Below, in pieces: positions 35,313 to 45,586 of a stretch of DNA of 54,160 nucleotides. The position numbers were made by a program, and so were the translations under genes. The first letter of the stretch is position 1; each line of letters opens with the position of its first letter. The notes below the pieces were generated by a model, which was given only the letters and a program-made list of their open reading frames with translations, ran no database searches and was not told the DNA's origin. Location: positions 1 through 54,160 of the forward strand of contig NZ_KB899302.1 of NCBI RefSeq assembly GCF_000378145.1, in the 5' to 3' direction. Source of the DNA: Saccharibacillus kuerlensis DSM 22868 (GTDB lineage Bacteria; Bacillota; Bacilli; Paenibacillales; Paenibacillaceae).

Positions 35313-36740
35313 ATGAACAGCGATGGATTGATGAACAGAATAAGCGAAGAAGTTCTTGAATATGGAATGTGGACGGTGGAGGAAACCGTAGTTGCAGCGG
35401 TATCCGGTGGCCCAGATTCCATGGCAATGCTGCATCTGCTGCACGGGTTGGCGGAACGACAGGGATTCCGCCTTGTCTGTGCGCACGTGAACCATGGCCT
35501 GCGTCCGCAGGAGTCTGCGGAGGAGGCGAAGTTGGTACAAGAGGCCGCGCAGCGCTTGGGACTTCCTTTCGAGCTTGGAGAACCCGATGTTCGAGGCCAC
35601 AAGCGGGAGACCGGACTCGGTACGCAGGCGGCGGCCCGGGAACTCCGATATCGCTTTTTGCTTGATACCGCACGACGTCATAACGCTTCGGCAGTTGCGC
35701 TGGCGCATCATGCTGGAGATCAGGCAGAGACAGTCATGATGCACCTGCTGCGCGGCAGCGGGATCGGTGGGCTGACCGGTATGCGCCGCGTGCGAGAATG
35801 GGAAGGCATTCGGATTGTTCGTCCGCTGCTGAGTTTCAGCAAAGAAGAATTGATTACATTTTGTCAGAATAATGCTGTAAGTTATGCAACAGACAGCAGC
35901 AATACGCATACCGATTACACCCGTAACCGGTTGAGGTTAGAAACTTTCCCTCATTTGGAGAGCTATAATGGGAGGTTGAGCGCCGCGTTGAATCGTTTGG
36001 CCGATACGCTTGGACCGGAAGACGATTATTTGCACGAGCAGACCCTTATTGCTCTGAAGCAAACCTGTCGAATTAGCCAAAGAGAGACTGAGCTTGATAC
36101 AGAGCAGTTCTCTCTGCTTCCCTTCGCTTTACAACGCAGGCTCGTTAAATTAATATTAAATTACCTGTCGGAGCCGGGAGAGGAAACGGATTTCGCCAAG
36201 GTGGACCTTGTCCGTCATCGTCTGCTTTCCCGAGGCGATTCGACATGGACACTGGATCTTGGATACGGCCGAACGTGTACGCGCGAATACGATCGTGCGT
36301 TTTTCCGTCTCGGCAGACCAAATCCCGGTGTTCTCCGTACCGAGACGATCGACAGGGAGCCGGGGATCCGTACACTGCAGTTCGGAGGTCTCGAAATGAT
36401 CTTTAGGGAAGAGCGGGAAGTCCCAGATCCGAAGGTGCTAATGACCTTGGGCCGCGGAGAGGCCGCTTTTGACGCCGATCTGATCGAGTATCCGCTGACT
36501 GTTCGTTCTCGTCTTCCGGGAGACCGGATCGAGCTTCCGCGCGGAGCCGGCACGAAGAAAGTCAAAGATCTGCTGATCGACGAAAAGATCGCTCCGTCAG
36601 AGCGTGGCCTTGTGCCGGTCGTATGTGACGCGCAGGGACGTATCCTGTGGGTGGCAGGCCTTCGACGCTCTGGTCATGCCTGGGCAGACCGTCGGAGCGA
36701 GAAGATTCTATATATTCGGATAGATCGGGCTCTTTGTTGA
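35313..36740 (+). CDS. tilS: tRNA(Ile)-lysidine synthase
   Basis: A 475-residue PP-loop ATPase that converts C34 of tRNA-Ile(CAU) to lysidine so AUA is read as Ile; essential. The SGGPDS motif is at 31-36 and VNHGLRPQESAEEA follows at ~58-71. A C-terminal TilS domain (~400-475) contains VRSRLPGDRIELP. It is 38 bases after yabT and 62 before hpt, giving the familiar tilS-hpt-ftsH run. Confidence 0.96.
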   Translation: MNSDGLMNRISEEVLEYGMWTVEETVVAAVSGGPDSMAMLHLLHGLAERQGFRLVCAHVNHGLRPQESAEEAKLVQEAAQRLGLPFELGEPDVRGHKRETGLGTQAAARELRYRFLLDTARRHNASAVALAHHAGDQAETVMMHLLRGSGIGGLTGMRRVREWEGIRIVRPLLSFSKEELITFCQNNAVSYATDSSNTHTDYTRNRLRLETFPHLESYNGRLSAALNRLADTLGPEDDYLHEQTLIALKQTCRISQRETELDTEQFSLLPFALQRRLVKLILNYLSEPGEETDFAKVDLVRHRLLSRGDSTWTLDLGYGRTCTREYDRAFFRLGRPNPGVLRTETIDREPGIRTLQFGGLEMIFREEREVPDPKVLMTLGRGEAAFDADLIEYPLTVRSRLPGDRIELPRGAGTKKVKDLLIDEKIAPSERGLVPVVCDAQGRILWVAGLRRSGHAWADRRSEKILYIRIDRALC

Positions 36741-36802
36741 CGGTTTTGGTTTATAAGATAGAGAGAAGATTAAGATCATAATTAGTGGGAGGGTCATGCA
36801 CG

Positions 36803-37342
36803 TTGCAAAATGACATTCAAGAAGTCCTCATTAGCGAAGAAGAATTACAGGCCAAGATCAAGGAACTGGGGGCGCAGCTCAGCACCGAGTATGCAGATCG
36901 CAATCCGCTTGTAATCTGCGTACTGAAAGGTGCATTTATTTTCATGGCGGATCTGGTTAAACGCATTACCGTACCGATCGAACTCGACTTTATGGCGGTA
37001 TCGAGTTACGGTGCGGCAACCAAATCTTCCGGTGTCGTTAAGATCATTAAGGACTTGGATACGACGGTAGAAGGGCGCGATGTACTGATCGTAGAAGATA
37101 TCATTGACAGCGGACTGACACTCAGTCATCTGATTGAGCTGCTCAAAAATCGTAATGCCAACAGCGTGAAGGTTGTCACACTGTTTGACAAGCCTTCGGG
37201 CCGTTCGGTAAAGATGGAAGCGGATTACACGGGCTTTGTGCTGCCGGACGCTTTCGTTGTCGGTTATGGGCTGGATTACGCCGAACATTACCGCAACCTG
37301 CCGTATATCGGAGTTCTAAAGCCTGAGATCTACACGACTTAA
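36803..37342 (+). CDS. hpt: Hypoxanthine-guanine phosphoribosyltransferase
   Basis: Salvages hypoxanthine and guanine using PRPP. The 179-residue protein has the PRPP loop [14 protein letters not shown] (~94-107) and the active-site segment [12 protein letters not shown] (~39-50). In B. subtilis HprT also binds FtsH's neighbour region and tilS is coupled to it. The TTG at 36803 is chosen because GGGAGGG lies nine bases upstream and the resulting N-terminus ([14 protein letters not shown]) matches the family; a GTG at 36785 precedes that site. Confidence 0.95.
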   Translation: MQNDIQEVLISEEELQAKIKELGAQLSTEYADRNPLVICVLKGAFIFMADLVKRITVPIELDFMAVSSYGAATKSSGVVKIIKDLDTTVEGRDVLIVEDIIDSGLTLSHLIELLKNRNANSVKVVTLFDKPSGRSVKMEADYTGFVLPDAFVVGYGLDYAEHYRNLPYIGVLKPEIYTT

Positions 37343-37443
37343 GACTCCATTCGTATCTGTTCTGCTGCTTGAGCGACGATCCTCCGGAAAGTCAGAACGA
37401 CAGTGGCAGACGAGCGGAGCATGCGGCATAGTGGATAGACCCC

Positions 37444-37484
37444 AGACACGGACTTTTGGTTCCGGAGTCCGCTTCATGTCTGAA
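37444..37484 (+). repeat. Hairpin between hpt and ftsH
   Basis: CAGACA-GGACT pairs with AGTCC-TGTCTG, leaving small bulges. No T-run follows. It ends just before the ftsH promoter candidate and may end hpt transcription weakly. Confidence 0.45.
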
Positions 37485-37485
37485 T

Positions 37486-37515
37486 TTGTGATGTGCGAAC
37501 CGACTATGGTAAAAT
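37486..37515 (+). promoter_or_regulatory. Candidate ftsH promoter
   Basis: TTGTGA, 18 bases, TAAAAT, about 30 bases before the start codon. Confidence 0.5.
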
Positions 37516-37544
37516 AAATTCAGTGTCTTGAGAGGAGGTTGGGG

Positions 37545-39572
37545 ATGAATCGGTTCATCCGGAATTCTGGCTTTTATTTAATCCTTTTTCTTGTCGTGGT
37601 AGGCATCATTCAGTTTTTGAACGGCGGCCGGGATACGGCCCAAGCTCCAAGATACGACGAACTGGTCCAACAGGTTGAGAGCAATAACGTGGAGAAAGTC
37701 ACGTTTCAGTTCGAAAACTATTCTTACTTAGTGACCGGTACGTATAAGGAGCCGTTGGAGGAAGACGGCCCGAAGACGTTCTCGACGTATATTCCATCCA
37801 CCGAAGAGGTGGTTAACAATCTTACGGATACCATGCGAGCGAACCAAGTACAGGTGACATGGGAACCGATGCGGGGCCCGAGCATTTGGGTTACGCTGTT
37901 CACTTCGTTCATTCCTCTGATCCTCATGTTCGTACTGTTCTTCTTCCTATTTAATCAGGCTCAGGGTGGCGGCGGCAAAGTGATGAACTTTGGCAAGAGC
38001 AAAGCCAAACTGTACAGTGAAGAGAAGAAGAAAGTCACCTTCAACGATGTTGCGGGAGCGGACGAAGAGAAGCAAGAATTGGTCGAAGTGGTCGAGTTCC
38101 TCAAAGATTCGCGTAAGTTCTCCGCACTCGGTGCAAGAATTCCTAAAGGCGTACTGCTTGTAGGTCCTCCGGGTACCGGTAAAACATTGCTTGCTCGTGC
38201 AGTAGCCGGTGAAGCAGGTGTAGCGTTCTTCAGTATCTCGGGTTCCGACTTCGTTGAAATGTTCGTCGGTGTCGGCGCTTCGCGAGTTCGCGATTTGTTC
38301 GAGAATGCGAAGAAAAGCGCTCCTTGTATCATCTTTATCGACGAAATCGACGCCGTAGGACGTCAGCGGGGCGCAGGCCTCGGCGGCGGACACGACGAAC
38401 GCGAGCAGACGCTCAACCAGCTGCTCGTCGAAATGGACGGTTTCGGCGAAAACGAAGGTATCATCATTATTGCGGCAACGAACCGTGCGGATGTGCTTGA
38501 CCCGGCTCTGCTGCGTCCGGGACGTTTTGACCGTCAGATTACGGTGGATCGTCCGGATGTTAAGGGACGCGAAGCGGTTCTGCACGTTCACGCACGTAAC
38601 AAGCCTCTGACGAAGGATGTTCAGCTCGACAAGATCGCCAAACGCACCACCGGCTTTTCCGGTGCGGATCTGCAGAACCTTCTGAATGAGGCGGCCTTGA
38701 TCGCGGCTCGCCGCGACCGCAAAGATATCTCGATGAATGAAATCGATGAAGCGATCGACCGTGTAATTGTCGGTACGGAGAAGAAGAGCCGTGTTATCAG
38801 CGAACGTGAGAAACGGATCGTGGCTTACCACGAGGCGGGTCATACGATCGTCGGCTATTTCCTCGAACATGCCGATACGGTACACAAAGTTACGATCATT
38901 CCGCGTGGACGCGCAGGCGGATACGTCATTATGATGCCGAAGGAAGACCGTATGCTTGTGACTAAGCAGGAACTGCTTGACCGCGTAACCGGCCTTCTCG
39001 GCGGACGCGTATCGGAGGAACTGTTTATCGGAGAAATCGGTACAGGCGCGTACAGCGACTTCCAGCAGGCGACCGGTATTGTTCGCAGCATGATTATGGA
39101 ATACGGCATGAGCGAGAAGCTCGGTCCAATGCAGTTCGGCACTGGTCAAGGTCAGGTCTTCCTGGGACGCGATCTTGGACACGAGCCAAATTACAGTGAT
39201 GCCGTAGCGCATGAGATCGATCAGGAAATGCAGCGTTTCATCAACGAATCGTATGAGAGAGCGCGTCAAGTTCTGACCGATCATGCGAAAGAAGTACATC
39301 TGATCGCGAACACACTGCTCGAAGTCGAGACCCTGGAACTCGATCAGATCCGCAACTTGATCGAATACGGTACGCTTGTAGCTCCGGAAGGCGCCATCAC
39401 AAACAGTGACGCAAGCTCCGAGCCAACAGTAGAGCCGACATTCGACAGCATTGGCGAAACGAATGTACGTCTGAAAGAGTCCGATCCCGTAGATCTGGGC
39501 AAAGACGGCGATATTCCAAACGATCCGATGAACAAACGCGGAGATGAAGGTAATGATCCGACACGATCGTAA
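37545..39572 (+). CDS. ftsH: ATP-dependent zinc metalloprotease FtsH
   Basis: A 675-residue membrane AAA+ protease that degrades misfolded and regulatory proteins. Two membrane segments (~8-26 and ~110-132) flank an external domain; the AAA module has Walker A GPPGTGKT (~207-214) and Walker [12 protein letters not shown]; the zinc site is HEAGH (~429-433). The C-terminal ~60 residues are acidic and variable, ending in a DP-rich tail. AGAGGAGGT lies just before the ATG at 37545. Confidence 0.97.
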   Translation: MNRFIRNSGFYLILFLVVVGIIQFLNGGRDTAQAPRYDELVQQVESNNVEKVTFQFENYSYLVTGTYKEPLEEDGPKTFSTYIPSTEEVVNNLTDTMRANQVQVTWEPMRGPSIWVTLFTSFIPLILMFVLFFFLFNQAQGGGGKVMNFGKSKAKLYSEEKKKVTFNDVAGADEEKQELVEVVEFLKDSRKFSALGARIPKGVLLVGPPGTGKTLLARAVAGEAGVAFFSISGSDFVEMFVGVGASRVRDLFENAKKSAPCIIFIDEIDAVGRQRGAGLGGGHDEREQTLNQLLVEMDGFGENEGIIIIAATNRADVLDPALLRPGRFDRQITVDRPDVKGREAVLHVHARNKPLTKDVQLDKIAKRTTGFSGADLQNLLNEAALIAARRDRKDISMNEIDEAIDRVIVGTEKKSRVISEREKRIVAYHEAGHTIVGYFLEHADTVHKVTIIPRGRAGGYVIMMPKEDRMLVTKQELLDRVTGLLGGRVSEELFIGEIGTGAYSDFQQATGIVRSMIMEYGMSEKLGPMQFGTGQGQVFLGRDLGHEPNYSDAVAHEIDQEMQRFINESYERARQVLTDHAKEVHLIANTLLEVETLELDQIRNLIEYGTLVAPEGAITNSDASSEPTVEPTFDSIGETNVRLKESDPVDLGKDGDIPNDPMNKRGDEGNDPTRS

Positions 39573-39640
39573 TTTCGATCGTTAAGAACTGCCGGCTGCT
39601 ATCGTAACAGGTTTCTTTTCAAGCCAGCTTCGACACAGCC

Positions 39641-39676
39641 AAGACCGGAAAACGAGAACTCGTTTTCCGGTCTTTT
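39641..39676 (+). terminator. ftsH terminator
   Basis: AAGACCGGAAAACGA pairs perfectly with TCGTTTTCCGGTCTT and ends in TTTTCG. Confidence 0.9.
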
Positions 39677-39832
39677 CGTATGTAGGGGTTGGATAGTGCT
39701 CACTTCGGTGGATAGTGGTACAATGCAGAAGACGGTCAGGCGGTCAGGCCGCCTCTTATTCGGTCGGCCGATTTGTTCGGCACATCGCAGTCGTAACCGG
39801 CCCGAACGAACGCAAAGGAGGGTAACAACCTC

Positions 39833-40609
39833 GTGATTCTTGTAGTGGACATCGGCAACAGTAATATCGTACTCGGCGTGTATAAAGGAACGGATCTGCT
39901 GCATCATTTTCGGATTAGTACCAGTCGGCAGGCGACAAGCGACGAGTATGGGGTAATGATTTATAATCTGTTCCGAATGTCGAAAGTAGATGCGGACAAG
40001 ATTGAAGGAGTCATGATTTCTTCTGTCGTACCGCCAATTGTCAGCGTCATTGAACAAATGTGCCGCGCCTATTTGAAAAAAATACCGCTGATTGTTGGCC
40101 CGGGAATCAAAACAGGGCTGAATCTGCGTTATGAAAATCCGAGAGAGATCGGAGCCGATCGAATCGTTAATGCTGTGGCAGCAGTCGAGCTGTATGGCGG
40201 ACCGCTTGTTGTCGTCGATTTTGGTACGGCTACGACTTTTGACTGTATCGACGGTCAAGGCAACTATCTGGGAGGAGCCATTGTGCCGGGAATCGGTATC
40301 TCTACTGAGGCGCTGTATCAGCGGGCTTCCAAACTGCCGAGAATTGAACTTGAGAAGCCTAAAAAGGTTATTGGACGAAATACCGTACATGCTATGCAGG
40401 CCGGGATCATCTACGGATATGCCGGACAGGTAGACGGGATCGTCAAGCGCATTCGGCAGGAGATGAATACGGAGCTTAAGGTTGTGGCAACCGGAGGTAT
40501 GGCTCCGTTAATCTGTGCAGAGACCGAATCGGTCCGTGAGGTCAATCCGATGCTGACGCTCGAAGGACTGCGTTTGATTTACGAACGCAACCGATTGGCC
40601 AGAACGTAA
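39833..40609 (+). CDS. coaX: Type III pantothenate kinase
   Basis: First step of coenzyme A synthesis. The 258-residue ASKHA-fold protein shows DIGNSN at 6-11, GADRIVNAVAA near 104-114, and VVDFGTATTFD near 125-135. It starts with GTG after AAAGGAGGG. It is followed by hslO, as in Bacillus, and sits between two terminators, so it may be cotranscribed only with hslO. Confidence 0.96.
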   Translation: MILVVDIGNSNIVLGVYKGTDLLHHFRISTSRQATSDEYGVMIYNLFRMSKVDADKIEGVMISSVVPPIVSVIEQMCRAYLKKIPLIVGPGIKTGLNLRYENPREIGADRIVNAVAAVELYGGPLVVVDFGTATTFDCIDGQGNYLGGAIVPGIGISTEALYQRASKLPRIELEKPKKVIGRNTVHAMQAGIIYGYAGQVDGIVKRIRQEMNTELKVVATGGMAPLICAETESVREVNPMLTLEGLRLIYERNRLART

Positions 40610-40730
40610 GGACAAAACGGATTTGAATATGCATCGGCTCCGCATTGCGCGGGCCGAAGCTTTTTTGCGAAGTGAAAGATAGACCAAAAACATCTACTGC
40701 CAACGGCAGATAGAATGGAGGAAACGACTG

Positions 40731-41654
40731 ATGGAAAATTTGGAGAATATGAACAATGGCGATTCCGAAAATACAGAGGAACGCGATTACCTTGTTAGAG
40801 GTACGGCGCTGAAAGGCAAAGTCCGTGCATTTTCGGTACGCAGCACGAAGTTGGTCGAGGAGCTGCGCCGTCGGCATGATACGTACCCGACCGCAACGGC
40901 CGCATTGGGCCGGACCTTGACAACAGCCGCTATGATGGGGGCCATGTTGAAGGGCGAAGAGAAACTGACCATTCAAGTGAAAGGCAGTGGACCATTGGGT
41001 CAGATCGTCGCCGATGCCAATGCCAAGGGTGAAGTTCGCGGTTATGTTGATCATCCGCATGTCCACCTGCCAAGCAATGCAATGGGTAAGCTGGATGTAG
41101 CAGGTGCGGTAGGTACGGAAGGGTTCCTATATGTGACTAAAGATTTGGGCATGAAAGAGCCGTATCGCGGCAGCGTACCGATCGTTTCGGGCGAGTTGGG
41201 CGAAGACTTTACTTACTATTTTGCAGCATCGGAACAGACGCCTTCGGCAGTCGGTATTGGCGTGCTCGTCTCGCCGGATAATTCCGTTATAAGTGCCGGC
41301 GGTCTTATCGTACAGCTGCTGCCGGGTCTGTCGGACGACGAAATCGACGCGATCGAGCAGGCTATTTCATCGCTTCCGCCTGTTTCCGCACTGATCGATC
41401 AGGGCTTGTCGCCGGAAGAGTTGATCAAGTGGGTACTGCCGGACGTGGATATTCAGGAATCGTTGGATATTGTATTCCGCTGTGAATGTTCTAGGGAACG
41501 TGTTGAACGTACACTGATCAGTCTAGGTTCCGAAGAGATCGAAGCGATTATTGAAGAGCAGGGTGTAGCGGAAGTCGTCTGCCATTTCTGCAATGAAGCT
41601 TACCAGTTCGAACGCGAAGATCTGGAACAGATTTTGGAACAGACTCGCGGCTAA
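40731..41654 (+). CDS. hslO: Redox-regulated chaperone Hsp33
   Basis: A 307-residue chaperone activated by oxidation; it prevents aggregation under oxidative stress. The zinc/disulfide switch is complete, with CEC (~249-251) and CHFC (~284-287). The N-terminus is ~18 acidic residues longer than in B. subtilis before DYLVRGTALKGKVRAF; the ATG at 40731 follows a GGAGG site so the extension is probably real. The foldase gene (yacD) found next in Bacillus is absent. Confidence 0.95.
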   Translation: MENLENMNNGDSENTEERDYLVRGTALKGKVRAFSVRSTKLVEELRRRHDTYPTATAALGRTLTTAAMMGAMLKGEEKLTIQVKGSGPLGQIVADANAKGEVRGYVDHPHVHLPSNAMGKLDVAGAVGTEGFLYVTKDLGMKEPYRGSVPIVSGELGEDFTYYFAASEQTPSAVGIGVLVSPDNSVISAGGLIVQLLPGLSDDEIDAIEQAISSLPPVSALIDQGLSPEELIKWVLPDVDIQESLDIVFRCECSRERVERTLISLGSEEIEAIIEEQGVAEVVCHFCNEAYQFEREDLEQILEQTRG

Positions 41655-41697
41655 TAAGCTGAGAAGACAACGGTTTGAAAGTCTGATATACAGCAGC

Positions 41698-41732
41698 AAA
41701 AAGCCGTTTCCTCATAGGGGAACGGCTTTTTT
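41698..41732. terminator. Bidirectional terminator after hslO
   Basis: AAAAAGCCGTT and AACGGCTTTTTT form a stem with T-runs on both strands. It can end hslO and the small opposite-strand gene at 41767-41916. Confidence 0.9.
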
Positions 41733-41766
41733 AAAAATTCATTTCTATATCATGTTTGTTTATTCA

Positions 41767-41916
41767 TCAAATCACGGTGCTGTTGCTTATTTTGTCTTCC
41801 TTGCGCCCCATCGATTGAATCTGACTCATTAACTTGCTGCGAGAATCTTTGTTGCGAAGCAGATAGGCAGCTCCCAGACCGACAGCGACTCCAAGCAGTG
41901 TGTTTTTCCGTATCAT
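41767..41916 (-). CDS. Tiny 49-residue protein (DUF3918-like)
   Basis: A 49-codon frame on the minus strand with an excellent ribosome site, AAAGGAGGATGACAAC directly before the ATG at 41916. The protein opens MIRKNTLLGVAVGLGAAYLL, a short hydrophobic helix that may enter the membrane, followed by RNKDSRSKLMSQIQSMGRK, a basic amphipathic stretch. This layout recalls small Bacillota proteins such as the DUF3918/YtxH-like group; family membership is tentative. It ends 34 bases from a terminator with a T-run on its strand. Confidence 0.75.
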   Translation of the reverse strand: MIRKNTLLGVAVGLGAAYLLRNKDSRSKLMSQIQSMGRKEDKISNSTVI

Positions 41917-42088
41917 GTTGTCATCCTCCTTTAGAAGTGTACGGATAAAGTTCCTATTCTTCTTAGCTTACTCAAAATTACCCTCTGTTTTGGATCCGAA
42001 ACGAATTCGATAGCAGGGAACAGGCAGGAGAAGAAAGAAGCACGCAAAGAAGCATACAAAGTGTGATTTGCCAATGGCCCGGTGTTCG

Positions 42089-42118
42089 TTGACAGCCGGC
42101 CTACGGATTTGCTAAGAT
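42089..42118 (+). promoter_or_regulatory. cysK promoter
   Basis: TTGACA, 18 bases, TAAGAT; transcription would start ~130 bases before cysK. Confidence 0.65.
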
Positions 42119-42166
42119 AAAGGAAGTTAAAACCCTACTTTTCTACTCGGATTAAGTCTCGGCAGT

Positions 42167-42220
42167 ATCGGCTTGTTGTGCGGCGGTTTATGCGGCATAC
42201 AGAGTCGGAGCCGATTTTTG
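42167..42220 (+). terminator. Terminator-like hairpin in the cysK leader
   Basis: ATCGGCT (42167-42173) pairs with AGCCGAT (42209-42215), followed by TTTTG. It lies between the promoter and start codon of cysK, so it could be an attenuator. No T-box or S-box signature is visible. Confidence 0.5.
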
Positions 42221-42253
42221 TAAAAGTTTACCCATTCCGAAGGAGGATTTACC

Positions 42254-43192
42254 ATGGCCAAAGTCGTTAACAGCATCACGGATCTGATCGGAGATACACC
42301 GCTTGTTCGCTTGAACCGGATTGTTCCGGAAGACAGTGCAGAAATTTATGTAAAACTGGAATATCAGAACCCGGGAGCCAGCGTCAAAGACCGTATTGCC
42401 ATCAGTATGGTGGAGACCGCCGAAGCTGACGGACGTCTGAAGCCGGGCGGCACGATCATTGAAGCGACAAGCGGCAACACAGGAATCGGTCTGGCCATGG
42501 TAGCGGCAGCGAAAGGGTACAAAGCCGTAATCGTCATGCCGGAAACGATGAGTGTAGAACGCCGCAACTTACTGCGTGCCTATGGAGCGGAACTGGTGCT
42601 GACACCGGGAGCGGAAGGCATGAACGGGGCAGTACGCAAAGCGGAAGAGCTGCTGAAGGAAAACCCGGATTTCTTCATGGCGGAGCAATTCAAGAATGAA
42701 GCGAACGTGAAAATTCACCGTGAAACGACAGGACCGGAAATTGTTGAAGCCATTCAGTCGGTCGGTGGTTCGTTGGATGCATTTGTTGCAGGGATTGGTA
42801 CGGGCGGAACGATCTCCGGTGCTGGCGAAGTGCTCAAAACAAGTTTCCCGGAAGTGAAAATTTATGCGGTTGAACCTGCGGCGTCTCCAATTCTCGCCGG
42901 CGGTAAGCCGGGCCCGCACAAAATCCAGGGGATTGGTGCAAACTTCGTGCCGGATATCCTGAACCAGAATATCTACGATGAAATCATCCACGTGGAGAAC
43001 GATGAAGCATTCGAAACAGCGCGCAATGTAGCGAAGCAGGAAGGCATTCTGTCCGGTATTTCGTCGGGTGCCGCTATCTTTGCAGCACTTAAGGTAGCCA
43101 AGGAACTTGGCAAAGGCAAACGAGTCGTTGTAGTCGTACCGAGCAACGGCGAACGCTACCTGAGCACGCCGCTGTACAACTTCGAAGCATAA
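42254..43192 (+). CDS. cysK: Cysteine synthase A
   Basis: A 312-residue O-acetylserine sulfhydrylase that makes cysteine from O-acetylserine and sulfide using PLP. The PLP lysine is K45 in GASVKDR, the substrate loop is TSGNTG (72-77), and the phosphate-binding loop is GIGTGGT near 178. GAAGGAGGATTTACC precedes the ATG. It stands between its own promoter and terminator, separate from pabB, as in Bacillus. Confidence 0.97.
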   Translation: MAKVVNSITDLIGDTPLVRLNRIVPEDSAEIYVKLEYQNPGASVKDRIAISMVETAEADGRLKPGGTIIEATSGNTGIGLAMVAAAKGYKAVIVMPETMSVERRNLLRAYGAELVLTPGAEGMNGAVRKAEELLKENPDFFMAEQFKNEANVKIHRETTGPEIVEAIQSVGGSLDAFVAGIGTGGTISGAGEVLKTSFPEVKIYAVEPAASPILAGGKPGPHKIQGIGANFVPDILNQNIYDEIIHVENDEAFETARNVAKQEGILSGISSGAAIFAALKVAKELGKGKRVVVVVPSNGERYLSTPLYNFEA

Positions 43193-43213
43193 TTGTCTAA
43201 ATCTTTTTTCCGC

Positions 43214-43256
43214 AAGCCCCCGTCCTGTGCAATTGCATTGGCTGGGGGCTTTTTTT
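43214..43256 (+). terminator. cysK terminator
   Basis: AAGCCCCC and GGGGGCTT followed by TTTTTT. Confidence 0.9.
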
Positions 43257-43394
43257 GGAGTCATTAAAAATCCGGTTATCCTTTGAAAGGAAGACGATTT
43301 GTTTTCCTGCTACCGTAATCCGTACCTTCATCGTATAATGGACGAAAATCGAACCCGGTATGTTTGAACATGGACCTGAAGGAGTGCGTACAGC

Positions 43395-45002
43395 TTGAGC
43401 GAGATCATGACATCCCTTATACAGTGGACGGATTGGGCGAAGCAGGGATATACCCGCTTCCCTTATATATTGCGCAGTAAATTGAAAAATCGACCTGAAT
43501 CATGGTTGAAAGCTTGGAGCGAGGCATCGCCTTATGCTTTTGTGTTGGAGAGCGGAAAAGAAGGGCGCTATACCTTTCTTGGACTGGACGCCGAATCGGT
43601 AATCCGGGGAAGAGGCGAAGAAGCAGTCATTACCGATTTTGGGCAGCGGACGGAGAATGTATCCGGACAGACGAATCAGGGGGATTCGCAGCACAAAGGA
43701 GGCTCGCCGCTTGAAGTTCTTCGCAGCTGGATGGAGCCGCATTTGTCGCCCAAGGTGCCAGGTACACTCAAGTTCTGCGGAGGAGCGGTCGGTTTCCTTG
43801 CGTACGATGTAGCGCGTTCGCTGGAAAAGCTGCCGGAAATGGCTGACGATGATCTAGCCCGCTCAGGGCTGCCGGATTATGCATTTATGCGGCTGCGGCA
43901 GCTGTGGATTCTGGATCATGAAGAACAAGCGGTATATGCTTCAGTGTCGGTTCCGGCCGGCGAGCTGCCGGATTCTGATACAGAATCGGAATGGAGCGCA
44001 GCTTACCAACGTGCAGCGGAAGAAGCCGAGCAGATGCTGAAGCACTGGCATATGTTCGAAAGCGCAGAGCTTCCATGGAACGCAGCACGCAGACAGATGA
44101 TTGTAGAAGAGGCGGAGCGGCATATGGATGGACGCAGCGATGTAGATGGCTTCGAGACGTCATTCGGACAGGAGGCTTTCCAGGAAGCGGTGCTTCGCAT
44201 CCAGGAATATATCCGCAGCGGGGACGTATTTCAAGTCAATCTGTCGCTGCGCAAAGAGCGAAAGCTTAAAGCTTCGCCTGAGCATATCTACGAATGGATG
44301 AGGCTGGTGAATCCATCACCATATATGGGACTGCTGCGCTTTCCGGAGTTTCAGCTCGTATCGGGTTCGCCTGAACTGTTGGTGCGACTGGAAGACGGAC
44401 GCTTGGCCGCAAGACCAATTGCCGGAACACGGCGGCGAGGTTCTTCTGCCGAAGAAGATCAGCGTATGGCGGAGGAACTGACCGGCAGCGAAAAAGAACA
44501 GGCCGAGCATATTATGCTCGTTGATCTTCAGCGCAATGATTTGGGGCGGGTTGCTTCTTACGGTTCCGTGGTCGTACCCGAACTGATGACGATCGAGCGC
44601 TATGCGCACGTTATGCACCTGGTTTCCCAGGTGGAAGCCGATCTTGCGCCGGGCAGGACAGCATATGACGTTATTGCCGGCGTATTCCCTGGCGGCACGA
44701 TCACCGGTGCGCCGAAAGTACGTACCATGCAGATCGTCGAGGAACTGGAGCCGGTCAGACGCGGGCCTTATACCGGCTCCATGGGCTGGATTGACTACAA
44801 TGGGAATATGGAATTAAATATTATTATTCGTACTCTCGTTGTCCAGAATGGCTTGGGACATATGCAGGCCGGAGCTGGAATTGTGATTGATTCCGATCCA
44901 TATCGGGAGTATCGCGAGTGCCATAACAAGGCAAGATCCGTAGGCCGCGCCGTATGGTGCGCAGAATTTGCCGCCGAAGCCGAGGAGGGAATTTCCCATT
45001 GA
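43395..45002 (+). CDS. pabB: Aminodeoxychorismate synthase component I
   Basis: A 535-residue chorismate-binding enzyme that, with the PabA glutamine amidotransferase, makes 4-amino-4-deoxychorismate for folate. The C-terminal catalytic part has [12 protein letters not shown] (~274-285), the active-site segment [10 protein letters not shown] (~341-350), and [15 protein letters not shown] (~428-442). It starts with TTG about nine bases after AAGGAG. It heads a compact folate operon with 4-base overlaps at the next three junctions. Confidence 0.95.
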   Translation: MSEIMTSLIQWTDWAKQGYTRFPYILRSKLKNRPESWLKAWSEASPYAFVLESGKEGRYTFLGLDAESVIRGRGEEAVITDFGQRTENVSGQTNQGDSQHKGGSPLEVLRSWMEPHLSPKVPGTLKFCGGAVGFLAYDVARSLEKLPEMADDDLARSGLPDYAFMRLRQLWILDHEEQAVYASVSVPAGELPDSDTESEWSAAYQRAAEEAEQMLKHWHMFESAELPWNAARRQMIVEEAERHMDGRSDVDGFETSFGQEAFQEAVLRIQEYIRSGDVFQVNLSLRKERKLKASPEHIYEWMRLVNPSPYMGLLRFPEFQLVSGSPELLVRLEDGRLAARPIAGTRRRGSSAEEDQRMAEELTGSEKEQAEHIMLVDLQRNDLGRVASYGSVVVPELMTIERYAHVMHLVSQVEADLAPGRTAYDVIAGVFPGGTITGAPKVRTMQIVEELEPVRRGPYTGSMGWIDYNGNMELNIIIRTLVVQNGLGHMQAGAGIVIDSDPYREYRECHNKARSVGRAVWCAEFAAEAEEGISH

Positions 45003-45586
45003 TTCTGGTTATCGACAACTATGATTCGTTCACTTACAACTTGGTACAGTATCTCGGAGAACTCGGAGAAGAAGTAATTGTGCGCCGCAATGACGAGATT
45101 GATCCGGCGGGAATACGCGAGCTTGCACCCGACCACATTTTATTATCTCCTGGCCCCTGCACACCGAATGAAGCGGGAATTACACTTGATGTCATCCGTA
45201 CATTTGCAGGGGAAATTCCTATTCTCGGTGTCTGCCTCGGCCATCAGGCAATCGGACAAGCGTTCGGAGGTCGTGTCGTTCGGGCAGAGCGTCTGATGCA
45301 CGGTAAGACATCGTCGGTACTCCATAACGGTACTTCCGTGTTCGAAGAGCTTTCTTCACCGCTGACGGCGGCACGTTATCATTCGCTTGTGGTGGAAGCC
45401 GAGAGCCTGCCCGATTGCCTGGAAGTAACGGCTTGGACAGCGGAAGGCGAAATTATGGGGCTTCGGCATCGAGAATATTCTATCGAAGGCGTTCAATTCC
45501 ATCCTGAATCGATCGTGACGGAGCATGGGCATCTGATGCTTGCCCGTTTTCTGAATCGCAGTCGTGAAGCGGCTGTTCATCCATGA
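44999..45586 (+). CDS. pabA: Glutamine amidotransferase (PabA / TrpG)
   Basis: A 195-residue class I glutamine amidotransferase feeding ammonia to PabB; in Bacillus the same protein also serves anthranilate synthase. It has [11 protein letters not shown] (~47-57), the nucleophile in [11 protein letters not shown] (Cys ~80), and the catalytic His-Glu in QFHPES (~172). The TTG at 44999 is used since GAGGAGG lies ~12 bases upstream and the protein then starts [15 protein letters not shown]; it overlaps the pabB stop by four bases. Confidence 0.95.
   Translation: MILVIDNYDSFTYNLVQYLGELGEEVIVRRNDEIDPAGIRELAPDHILLSPGPCTPNEAGITLDVIRTFAGEIPILGVCLGHQAIGQAFGGRVVRAERLMHGKTSSVLHNGTSVFEELSSPLTAARYHSLVVEAESLPDCLEVTAWTAEGEIMGLRHREYSIEGVQFHPESIVTEHGHLMLARFLNRSREAAVHP

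Noticed and set aside
37947-39299. 450-codon open frame opposite ftsH
   Set aside because: A shadow of the conserved ftsH gene; no ribosome site or family similarity.
39599-40390. 263-codon open frame opposite coaX
   Set aside because: Overlaps the ftsH terminator and coaX; no start signal.
42119-42253. T-box or S-box upstream of cysK
   Set aside because: Neither conserved core is visible; only a simple hairpin with a T-run remains.
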